Shown in pieces: positions 35,392 to 47,800 of a stretch of 64,000 bases of DNA. Below the pieces are notes generated by a model. The model was not told where the DNA came from. It was given only the letters and a program-made list of their open reading frames with translations, and searched no databases. Source of the stretch: Mytilisepta virgata. Taxonomy: Eukaryota; Mollusca; Bivalvia; Mytilida; Mytilidae. The first letter of the stretch is position 1. The number at the start of each line of letters is the position of its first letter. The stretch is taken from contig CM051512.1 in NCBI GenBank assembly GCA_028015205.1, positions 11,716,255 through 11,780,254 on the forward strand, written 5' to 3'. Made by a program: the position numbers and the translations under genes.

Positions 35392-35840
35392 ATGAATTGA
35401 ACAGAGAAAAATGGAGAATCCGTGAGCTCTAGTTAAAAATTTGAGGCCTTTTAGAATTGGAATTTTTTTTTTTGCGACAAAAGGTAACAAAATGTAAAAT
35501 TATTTTTTTATTGAAACATTTCAGACATTATATATTTTATTTTCGAAAAACTAATTTACACTTTACGCGGGGCACATAATGGATATTGTTCATCGTTTCC
35601 TTGTTCCCATCCTATTGTATGTTGTCTCATCTCTTACCGATGTCCTTACATTTTCTTCCATGATGAATTTCTGAAGTATTTTTGTTTTTATATCTGACAA
35701 CACACTCAAGTTGAAATCTACGTTCAATGTACACACATACATTGTACATGTACATGAATATAGTTTGATATGTCTCAGTGAAATTTTATCGGAATCACGA
35801 TCTTGACGACACTGTAATCCAAAGGACACACTAGACAATC
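31411..35840. other. intergenic, no gene confidently recognised
   Basis: AT-rich sequence between the lectin gene and the His-rich gene. 34591-34660 (gaatagagaatggaaacggg...gtgtcaaagaaacaa) is a dispersed repeat whose inverse is at 55405-55475. A tracts lie at 33986 and 35361. A minus-strand ORF at 32944-33192 has a hydrophobic leader but no supporting domain. Confidence 0.5.
32944..33192 (-). CDS. possible signal-peptide exon, unrecognised
   Basis: The 82-codon minus-strand ORF has a hydrophobic core (YICYQLCIVLILLLNSF) that could be a signal peptide, followed by GVTFILMEEDYHLKHDSLPF with two cysteines. It resembles the PAN exon at 26844 only in general plan. No convincing phase-matched donor is present before the stop. 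Weak; listed because it shares strand with the PAN-lectin gene and could be a decayed secreted-protein exon. Confidence 0.2.
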   Translation of the reverse strand: MVSLRMAFVKCFCNYINIYICYQLCIVLILLLNSFGKPGTSTYVEKSGVTFILMEEDYHLKHDSLPFCNNHTVCWLVSQSPR

Positions 35841-35843
35841 ACA

Positions 35844-35877
35844 ATGACCGCCTTAAAACTGGCGGTGTTTACCTTTG
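35844..35877 (+). CDS. His-rich gene exon 1 (start, signal peptide)
   Basis: ATG at 35844 has A at -3. It encodes MTALKLAVFTF plus the first base of Gly12. Donor GTGAGTAA follows, phase 1. Together with the start of exon 2 (GLLAVVLEA) this makes a typical cleavable leader of about 20 residues. Confidence 0.75.
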
Positions 35878-38800
35878 GTGAGTAATCCATTAAAAGTGTA
35901 TAGTTAAAAATATTGCTATTTACATAATATACACCCTTAATGAAAAAAACACATTAAGATTTTGTGTAAAACATAATGTCAGAATAAAAAAAATAAGTAA
36001 AAAAGAGACATAATGATAAAAAAAATTGTGTTGTAACAGACTCTATTTGCCTGGCAAGCTTCCTCATATTTTGAATATTTTCAGTACGTTTCACTGTATC
36101 TAGTAGGGTCCCTTTACACAAAAACAAAATGATTAACTTAAGTAAAATATCTGTAATCATCCGGAAACCTTTTGCTACACTGATTATTATCAGTGACTTT
36201 CACCTTTGACCTAATAACAACTTAATCAAAAGGCTTATTTCCATCCTTAAGGGAATCCATCGCCCAACTTTGGTTTTCATAGAACAAATAATGCTTTACT
36301 TTTCGTCCATAAACAACTTCTTTTGGAAGGAAAACTACTTGTAGTAGTTGTGACTTCGACCTTTGACCTGATAGCTCAACACTAAATTGGTTTTTTCCCT
36401 CCACAGGACATTTTTTAACCAAACTTTTGTTTCCACAGAACAAACACATCCTAAGTTATCATCCAGAAATTGCATCGGACAAAGAAAATTATAATTTTAG
36501 TATCAGTGAAATTGGTCTCTGATCTAATGACCCTATTATCAATAGGCTACTTCCACTTCCCTACAGGTATAATTTAACTGAATTTCTTGTTAAGTTATCA
36601 TCTGGAAAACACTTGTTTTGAACGATTGGACGGACCGATTAGCACACAAACCACACGCACACTACTCGCACGATGTACGCACACGGTTCGCATGTTACAT
36701 TATTTTTTCGAGCTTTACATTTTCAATCATCTGTAAGCATTTAAAAAGATATATTTTGTTAAGGCAAAATTAAAGTTTGATTACCATGTTCTCTCCTTTC
36801 ATGCAGGGCTTTTAGCAGTAGTATTGGAAGCTAAACACGGGCACGACCATTCAACAGAGCATACAACGAAGCATACAACTGTACATCACGTGATCCACAC
36901 ACATGTACCCAGCAGATGGAACAGTCTTTTACATTCACTTCAAAGTAAGTTTTCTCACGAAGTCAAACAGATATTTGAAGTCATATAATTCTGCTGACCT
37001 ATTGCAATTATATCGAATATTTATCTTACCCTTCCGGAGCATCTTTCTTGCATACCTCTGACGCTGTAAGATATGCAGCTTTACGTTTCTTTATCTCGTT
37101 TGTGTATTAGGTTCTGTATTTCTGCATTTTGTGGTTTTTTGTTTGAATGCTGATAATTGTAAAAAAAACAATGTTTATCATCACAATAGTGAAATATGAA
37201 ACAATTGAACCTAAAAAAAAAAGAACAAACAACTAAAAAGATTTAGGAAAACCCATTTAAGAACAAACGTCAATTTCAAATATCAATTTCACGTGATAAA
37301 TAAAATACAAACAAGCAACGTGTAAAAACGTCAGAGGCAGCTGCGGTCAATGTTCTATGTATAAACATGTTCAAGGAGAACTCGGAATTACACTTAGGTT
37401 TTGCGACTATGGAGAGACGGGTTTTTAATTGTGTATTTTGAATCTTTGTTTCTGCTTTACTCGCGAATAATATATACTTTTGATTTCAGATCAGTACAGC
37501 CATTCGCATTACAATGGTAAGTCATTGTACATTATTGAATTGGTGTGGATTGCTCTACACTGAAATGAAGTGAAGTTTATTGCTACATTCTTCCTGCAAG
37601 ACCTGGCCTTAAACGGTAAACAAAGAGCAGCATTATTAATTTTGTTCAATCATAGAATCCTCATGATTGAGTTAACTGTTACTACGCACAAGGCGTACGT
37701 GGTCAAAAATTGCGAAGGCCTGTGAAAAACTGGTATTATCGGCTCAGAAAGATTGTTGGGTTGAGCATTAGCTAGATTTGTAATTTTTAGCCATCAAATG
37801 GAATGTACTCTTTAATTTAAAGTTTCGTTGTAAAAAGCTTTTGCTTGGTCGCAATTCAGTGTGATTTAATAAAGAAAAAATTGAGCGGAAGCATCTACAA
37901 AAGATAACCGAAGCAATAAGACAGATTGGTATGTAAGGTCAAAATCTAGAACATTCTAAGTGGTGGTTATATAGCAGTTTTATAATTTTTTAGTTTCTGT
38001 GCTGTCTTGTTCTTTTTTTGTAAAATTTATCACATGTCTTTTATTATTTTAATTATACATGTATCCTTTTTGCGTTTTTTTTTTGTTGTGTGACATTATG
38101 GCATTATGTTTTTGTCGCAAGATTTAAGACAATAAATAAGATTGTCCTGTATAGGTAAACGTTGTCCCCAATGTACAATTTTTGAGAACAGTTATAAGAA
38201 ATATTTAAAACAAAATTATTATGTGAAAAACCGAATGAAAAAGATCAACGATAAGGTTAAATAGCTGTTTTAACGTCCTGAAGCAGCAAAATTTGTGGTA
38301 AGTTCAAATAGAGTAACACGTGGTAGCTTAAATAGTATAAAACGGTCAATTGACAGTTGAAACCTAATGTTTTGCATACAATGATATTTCTGGATAAACA
38401 TTATTGAATTAATCTTCATCGGGTAAACTCGTATCCAAAAGCAGAAAAATAATGACAAAAAAACACACCTTTCAAATATTTTGATGATATAATTTCAGGT
38501 GGTACATGCGACCAAATTGATAGAAAAAATCGTAAGTAATTGAAACTGACATATTTCTGTTACAGTAAGAAAATAGCAAAATACCATAAAATTAAGAATG
38601 TTCACTGTTCATGTTTTTGAATTTTTGTCACATGTTCAGAATCATCTGGTTTAATCCATTTGAATGCCATAAATAATTTTTCCCGCTAACACCAATTTTT
38701 CTTTTCATAAATCTTTTGCATCAGAATAATTATCCATTTGTAAAAAGCTTATTAAAATCCTTGTTATTATTTAATGGTTTTTGAGAAATAAATTGTCAAT

Positions 38801-41800
38801 GATAAAGCTATAAAAAACCAAGAGAGCATATTTTCCCGCCAAATTGTCGATGACCTATATCTCGAAAACAAGCACACTGACCTATAATTTTTTTACGCTC
38901 TTTTAGTTCCTTTATTAATCCACGATCAATTTTTAGCAGTGTTATGAAAAGCTTGTATTTTGAAACTGAGCAGCGAACATCCTTAAAAAGATTATTCTGG
39001 GGAGGGGGGGGGGGGGGGGGGGGTGGAAGGATGGCGATATAGTTGTCTTATCATATGAAGAAAGTCATCTCTCGTCTAAATGCCTTATGAACCATCGGTT
39101 TGTTCTGTGTAACAACGATTTTAGGACGATATTGAATTTAAAGAATGCAATCAAACGTTAAGTGTTTTATAATAAAGGATGGTTTTCAAATCAATACACC
39201 TATTGATAGTACATGTCCAATCCGGAATTATTCTGAAATTACACTTTTTCATGAGGTGACAAACCTGTTGAGACCAACTAGTTCCCGGTTGTAACATGGC
39301 ATTGTGAAAGAAACTTTACAAGGAGACATATTTAAATTATCATAAACACTTCAAATAATGTTTTTTATATAATTAGTAGCTAGGCGTCAACATGGTAGTT
39401 CAAAACTATAAACCTAAAGCATTTTCCTTTGAAAGTTATCCTTTCCCTCAGCTCTGTTTAATATCCGGACAAATCAAGATAAGACATTACTGTCAATAGG
39501 TGTATCAGGTTAAATGAAGCGTTTTATAAGCGTAAACTGAAAAAAAAACAATGTTATACAATTCTACCCATTTTTAAATCTAAAACAATCCATGAAATTA
39601 AATTTGCAAGAATTTTCTTATACATAACTAGAGATAGAATTATATGCCTTAACTATATTAATTCAGGGATATTTTATTTGCGCAATGTAAAGTAAAACAT
39701 GCCGACGTCACAGTACACAAAGTAGATTGTATAGTATATAATATATAATACGATTAAAACAGCCCTAATACTACCAAAACGGCATGTGTCATACTGGTGA
39801 CGTCGTCCTGTTCATATAAATCACGTGATCTATATTGCTTTTCGGCCCGGTCCAATACTGAAAAGGCAAGTCAGTATTAAAATCATTGGCCCTGTAAACA
39901 TATATTGTGCATGTAATTCAGGATTCATTGCCAGTCCGTATTGGAAATATTGGCCCTATATTCACATAATTGCCAATCCGTATTGGAAATATTGGCCCTA
40001 TATTCACATCATTGCCAGTCCGTATTGGAAATATTGGCCCTATATTCATATTTGATGTATGTAATACAGCATTCAGAATAAGTCTGTATTGAAAAAGTTG
40101 GATTATTTAATAAAAGTGTTACGAACTGCCTGTTTCTGTATTGGCACTGGCATAGATTCTCGGTCAGCTGTATTGGCCCTCGACCCTACGGGTCTCGAGG
40201 CCAATACCGCAAACCTTGAATCTATACCAGTGCCAATACAAAAACAGCCAGTTAATAACACTATAATATTGTCTAGCCAAACAAATTGCTCGTTTTAACT
40301 CAGCTAAATTATTTAACCATATTTTCTATCTAATCAGAGTAAATCTTCTTCTTAAATGTGGAAGTTATATCTAAACAAAAAAAGATATTGGGCCCATTTT
40401 TGATTTATGTCTTCTGGTTCGTTTTTGTGTGTACTTTAAAACCCCGTGAAACTCCCGCATGGATTAACTAGCGCATTCGTGTATACGTTAATCTTAAAAA
40501 TTCATTTTCCATATGCAATAAGTGTTTTAGTTGCAGGAACTGGCTATTTGACAAGAAGTCCCTTTTTAATATTTGTAACTTTATAGGAAAATATCATGTA
40601 ATATGAATCTTAATTTTCACATACTGACCATATGTTCAGGATATGAAATTTGTACCCAAAGACATTTTATTGAAAACCAACCATAACATCATTATGTCCA
40701 ATTACGAAACAGATATTCGACAACGCTCATGCTGTTACAAAATAAAATCGTCTTTAACGTCAAAGGGTAAACATCGAAACTATTCGTCGGAATAAGATGC
40801 TGTTACACATTTATCAACTGCTATTTCATCTACGTTATGTACATATTGTCGTATTGTTATCTAGATGCAATTGATCTTCTGATGGAGTGGGAAAAACATG
40901 GTCATTATGACGGTAAGTCCAGACTTAAAATGTCAGTAAATTCAAACATAATTATTATGACATTATATCCAGACATAATTCTACAAAAGTACAAAAAACT
41001 AAATCTACATTTTTTAATATTTCCGGATTAACCCCACTATTACTCGGTTCCGATACCAAGTCCGACTATCCTGAATATTTGTTGGTTCTCCGTCCTTTGT
41101 GCTCTTTAAGTCCTTTTTTGCCAGAGGATTTTTTGATTAGGTGTCTTATTACATTGGGTGTTTTATTGTTTACTTTCCTGTGATTTGTGTTGTTGTTTAT
41201 AATATAATAATAGCTTATATTTAGTCTTAAGCAGATATTCTAAACGTATTTAGATCATTCTTTCTTGATTTTTATAAAATTTTCTAAACCAGATATGAAT
41301 GACTGCTGTTCTTGTTATGCTCCCCTGGTCCGTCCTAAAAACATGCCACACGGATCTCCATCTTCTTTGCATTAAAATGGTTAAGATGTTGTGTTGCCCT
41401 GTCCGTTCATAAATTTCTTCATTTGACATTTTATGTTGGCAGTATAGTCTGCATATATTTGCAGAGATGTTTTGTGTAGAATCCTGAGAGTTTCTGGTTG
41501 TCTTTCGTGTGACTCGTCAACATTTTGCACCATACAAAAAGACTAAAAGAACAATATTCCTGTAAATCTTTGTCTTGGTATTTTCTCTGATGTTTTGGGA
41601 TCTCCATATATATATTTAGTTGATAAAAAAGATATTTTGGCCTGTTTTAGTCTGCTAAGAATATCGTTTGCTGTAGCGGTTTTCTTGCTAATTATATTGC
41701 CGGTGTAGTTGAAATTCTCGACTCCTTTTAACGTTTCATTGTCTAGCAATATATTTGTGGGTAGTTTCTAGCTGTATGGTCTGTCTTTTTCTTGCTGCTG

Positions 41801-44800
41801 TTCAAGCCTACCTTTTTGCATTTCTTGCAAGATCGTCAGTCTTCTTCTGTAGCTGGTATTTTGTGCTAGACAGAAAGGCAAGGTCAACAAGGTCAGCGAG
41901 GTCTGGTTTTGTTTTCAATGGTCTTCCTCATTGTCCAGTCAATAGCCACAAGAAATATCACATGGGACATAATGCAGCCTTGGCGCACTCCGCTGATGGA
42001 GATAAACCAGTCAATCAGCTTATTGTTGTGGATGACACTGCAGGAGAAGTTGTAATAAAAAAGATCCGACAATGGTGACATTTTTCTCTGGGTATCCATA
42101 AGTGGTAAGGATCATACAAAGACTTTGCATGTGAATAGTAGCAAAGGGCTTTTCAAAGTCTGACATTCACATGAATTTTCCTGTTCCATTCAGTGCACAA
42201 AATTTTGCACTTTGCTTTTTCAATTTCAGATTCTTTCTTTTACCAATCAGTTCTCGTACCGGGTACTATCCAGTTGTTATTTGTCTTTTTATTCATACCT
42301 AAATGATTGAATGCAAGCCAAAAGATATTATTTTGGATTTTTCTAGAATATCATAAGTTGTTAAACAGTACAGTCAAAATTAAACAAATTTAAAGAGGAA
42401 TGAACTTTAAGATCAAAATGTCACTTTTGTATGATGAGTTGTAATATGTTTTGAACAGATATGAACTATTCTAAGTCACACTTTCTATGTATACTTTAAG
42501 GGAATATATCATATTATCTTTTTTCTTGAAAAACAAAATATTAGTTTAGCAAGACAACACAAACCATAAATGCTTTCTATGTATAAATATCAGAACAGAG
42601 TGACATCAGTTGCTTTGAAAAGGGAAGGATTGTTTCGCTCCGTTAACACAAGCAGTCACGGCGAAATCTAGTATGTCCGGTACGGTATATCTAATCGATT
42701 AAATGAAGAAAACGTTTCAATTATCACCTGTAGCCAAGGTATTGTATTAAAATTTCTCTCGTGGCTTTCTATGGGGCTATCTTATATGACATGATTGCAA
42801 TCTGAAGAGTAGAAGTAGTGTTAGGTATTCTCATTCTTAGAATTATTTAAGGAAAGCTTTCAGGTGCGGAAAAAAGCGAAAACATATGCTATTTATTATG
42901 ATATAATGGTTAATGCTCTTGATCCAAATGTGGAAATAGTAGAAAATATTAATTAATATATATAATTTCATGAATATTGTCTGTCCCTAACAATCCATCA
43001 TATTGCACTCGTAATCTCGCCAATGTCTGCTTGGGACAATATTTGCCAATGCAGTAACTACATATATAATAATTATAGATTGAACAGATATCTCACAAAT
43101 TACGAACATCTTACAGAAGCAAAGATTAACAGACAGATTTCTGCATTTAGTTCAAGTTCATTTTTACACTTTTCAGCAATTGAAAAACTGTACCATGATA
43201 TTTATCATAAAGACTTGAAAGTAAGAAAGAAAAGTAAGTCCACCACCTTAGTTTTCAGAAATTAATTTATTTTTTAAAGATGCATTATTGAAAAGGCATT
43301 TTGATTTTTCGTTGAAGGATTATTAGACATGTTAGATTTGTCTTCCAAAAATGTTACCGAAAATTGGGATATTTTTGTTGTAGTTATATGGTGGTTTGTC
43401 TGTTATAAAAGTGGCAAAATTCGAACACTCTGAAATAAGGCAAATACAAACATAAAGTTAAAAAAAAGGTTTTGATCTGAAAAGGTTTAATTTTAAATGT
43501 AGTTACAATTCTGTGATTGATATTAATTTGTCAATTGTTTAATTACTCTACAGACTGTGTGGCAACGTTTGTAATTTTTATAATTGTAATTGAAAATTAC
43601 TTTGCAAAGAATTCACTAACAAAATGCATATAATCAATCATAGTATAGATATTATGCAAATCATTCTGTTTCGCTTCAGTAATTTTCATTTTAGAAGGAG
43701 AAATCAGTTCCTTATTTATAAAAAAAGAAAAGAAGATATAAGTAGCACTTGATTGAACGAGTAAGGATGTTCACTGGTCATGTTTTTGAATATTGGTCAG
43801 ATGTTCAGAATCATCTGGTTTTATCCATTTGAATACCATAAATTATCTTTCCCCCTAACACCCATTTTTCTTTTGCATGCATAATAATAAGCCATTGGAA
43901 AAATCTTATAACACCTTTGTTATCTTTTAATGGTTTTTGAGAAAACAAACGTGTAAATGATAAAGCTATGCAAAATCCAGAGAGCATATTGTTCCCGCAA
44001 AATTTTCAATGGCTTATATCTTGAAAACAAGCACACGGACCTATATTTTTTTTTCGCTCTTTTAGGTCCTTTATTAATCCACTATCAATATTTTACAGGG
44101 TTATGAAAAGGTTGTTATATTTAAACTGAGCAGCGAACATCCTTAAACGATTATTCATTTGTTCTTTGGAAAAGCCAAAAAAAAAAAAAAAAAATCTGTT
44201 CTATGTTTAGGACAATTGCACCATTATCAGAGTAATTTTGATGAAGCCTTTACCCATCGTAATGCTGATCCAGATTGTAAGTTTTATGCAATATGTTATG
44301 ATAACGTATGGTTACCAGCACCAAAAAGTCTGAAACTAAACATTATTTTCAACCAGTTTTAATGTAGTATGCACGGCCAATGTATATTTCAAATATTCGT
44401 ATCTCAACAGCAAAAACAAATATATGGAAAATTCTAATATGACCTGCTTGACAAGCTTTCAACATGTTCAATCTATATCCATTGCAATATATGCATATTT
44501 TGATTCCAACGTCGCAGCGTCAACGGCTTGTTTGGCAACGTTGTAGTAAAGTTTACAAAGCTCAAACGACGCCATAGTATAATTTGCGTTGTGTAATTGC
44601 GACTTCATGTCTGAATATATATGTTGCAGCGTTTCAAAATATCATAAAAACTTAGAATAGAAATAATTCAGGGTGGCTTCAAAATATCCTGATTTTACCA
44701 CGGGTAGGCCCTTTATGCCAAATATTTTACCACGAGCGAAAGCTAAGAAGAGGTTATCTGCCTTAGGTAACTTGGTCAAGGGAGGTAACTGACTGATGTT

Positions 44801-47800
44801 TCTCATTTTAAAAAAATATCCGACAAAAAAACAAAGAAAACACACAAAGGAAAACCATTACATCTATGTATGAAGGAGATACTCCTTTGTGTCCAATTCA
44901 TGATATCCGGTTTATTGCTTGGAATGTACCAAAATTAAGCTACTGAGCTCATATACAAATAAAGAAATCAGTTCCCGTTTTGAAAAACGTAAAACAAAAA
45001 AATGGGATAAAAGACAAACAAAAATATTACGTTTGTCAGAAAAGCCTTGTTTGGTACTACACACACCATGATACCCTTTCTACTCTTCATACATTCTACA
45101 AATCATACTAGTGTTCAAAACAATATTAAAACTGTTTATGTATATTTGGAGTATTGCCTTTATTTAACATACATGGTAGTTTTAGATACATTTCTTCACA
45201 CCTTGTAGACAAAGGTCAGCAAGAGCTTGCTATACAGAATGGGCACAAGTCCGATGTTAAAAGCATAACTAAAAATTTTAAAAGCAGTACTAAAAATATA
45301 CGAAATCTTTTTGTATTTGATTGGTTGTCTTATTTACATTTACTTCATATCGTTTTCATTTCAATGATAAATAGTGATGTAGGAATGAAATGAATAGAAT
45401 TACGTTTAGACTTGTTTATTATGTTTACATGTTTACATGTTTACATGTTTATAAACCCCAGCATTTTATCATTGGCTAGTATGATAGAAATTAATAAAAG
45501 TTTTCATTCCTAACTATTCGGAAACCAATTATCTTTTCGTACGTTTTTCTGTCACCCCGTCTTCTGGTTATTTTATTTGCACTTTTAATTGCACCGATTT
45601 TTGGCCGGGTTGCACAGAGTGCAAATCCGGGTTATAGTATGGTGAATGTCGGGCGGGCGGGCGGCGGGCGGCGGCGGGCGGGCTGGGAAAATGGGTACCT
45701 ATTTTGTGAAATCAACTCCTCCTACAGTTTTGCACCCACATCCTTGAAACTTCATAGAATGTTTCTATATATATATTGAAGATGTGCACCTCACTTTATG
45801 GAGTTATTTCAATAATTATTTCCCATTTTTCCAAACTTTGGAACTTAGTCGTTTTTTATTGACATCTTCAATAGAGGGTACCTATTTTGTGAAATCAACT
45901 CCTCCTACAGTTTTTCACCCACATCCTTGAAACTTCATAGAATGTTTCTATATATATTGAAGATGTGCACCTCACTTTATGGAATTATTTCAGGAATTAT
46001 TTCCCATTTTTCCAAACTTTGGAACTTAGTCTTTTTTTTTATTGACATCTTCAATAGAGGGTACCTATTTTGTGAAATCAACTCCTCCTACAGTTTTTCA
46101 CCCACATCCTTGAAACTTCATAGAATGTTTCTATATATATTGAAGATGTGCACCTCACTTTGTGGAATTATTTCAAGAATTATTTCCCATTTTTCCAAAC
46201 TTTGGAACTTAGTCGTTTTTTATTGACATCTTCAATAGAGGTTACCTATTTTGTGAAATCAACTCCTCCTACAATTTTTCACCCACATCATTGAAACTTC
46301 ATAGAATCTTTTAATACATATTGAAGATGTGCACCTCACTTTATGGAGTTATTTCAATATTTATTTCCATTTTTCCAAACTTTGGAACTTAGTTGTTTTT
46401 TTATTGACATCTTCAATAGAGGGTACCTATTTTGTAAAATCAACTCCTCCTACAGTTTTTCACCCACATCCTTGAAACTTCATAGAATGTTTCTATATAT
46501 ATTGAAGATGTGCACCTCACTTTGTGGAATTATTTCAGGAATTATTTCCCATTTTCCCAAACTTTGGAACTTAGTCGTTTTTTATTGACATCTTCAATAG
46601 AGGGTACCTATTTTGTGAAATCAACTCCTCCTACAGTTTTTCACCCACATGATTGAAACTTCATAGAATCTTTTAATACATATTGAAGATGTGCACCCCA
46701 CTTTATGGAATTATTTTAGGAATTATTTCCCATTTTTCCAAACAAGTGTTTATCAACATGTAATCAAATCAAATATTGCTTTCTTCACCTATTTCTAATT
46801 AAATTGATGGCTGCCTCTGTGCTCGTACACCAACATACAATGTGTCTGATTTTGTCTATATAAATATTCATGACTGCCAATGTGCAATATGATCTTGTAA
46901 TCACCTTTGTCACCACTACAATAAACACCCAGCAACCCGGCCATTTGTGTCTTTGACCCATTTTTTTTAAGTTCACCTGGCCAAAGTATTCCATATTTGT
47001 TATTCGCCTGACAAAGAATGGGCTCATAGAGAATACATTTTAGAAAGGCAAATATTTTATTTTAGATTCTCATGTTGAAAATTACATCCAGACAAATATG
47101 AATCGTGCCTGCAGAACAAATATAATGAAATGGATTGAAGGTATGTGACATTCCTATTTCAAAAACAAAGAAAAAGTGATGAACCTCAAAACACACTTAA
47201 AAGATTTATGCATTTTATGAAAATATCAGAAATTGGTTACTAAATTTCAAAAAATGTGTGGAAATTATATATATATTTAGAGTAGTTTAAAAAGTGAAAT
47301 TGAACAATACAAGACGCAAAAGAACGAATGGTTGGAATGTTCAAATGAGCAAATAATGGACCGGTATGGGCTATTAAGGATCAAAAGTGTAGATATAAAT
47401 ACCGAAATAGAGTAAAAATAAAACATAAGTGTATATACATATATAACTGAAATTGACCAATGGGTTTTATAGGTAGCGAAATTATACTATCTCATTTGAT
47501 TTCAAGTTTTAAAATTCTAAATGAAGCCTTAGATGTATTACAAATTTCGGTATTACATGCGTTACAAAATTTTTTTTGTCTGAAAAAATTGAGTTCAGCA
47601 GAACTAAACACGGAAACATGGATCCTGAGATTATCCTCTTCAAACCTTTATCCAGTGACATGAACTGTCAGCCAAGATGACCACCAAAGCGAAAATTAGT
47701 TTAACATAGGTCCTTATTAAAATTGTATCAGAAAATCTTCTTGTCTGAAACCTCTGAGCTAATGGGAACCAAGGTTTGCAGAAATGGTCTTTTCGTGGTC

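Noticed and set aside
45927..46588. ORFs in the 180-bp array
   Set aside because: Repeat units of a non-coding tandem array; the frame changes between units.
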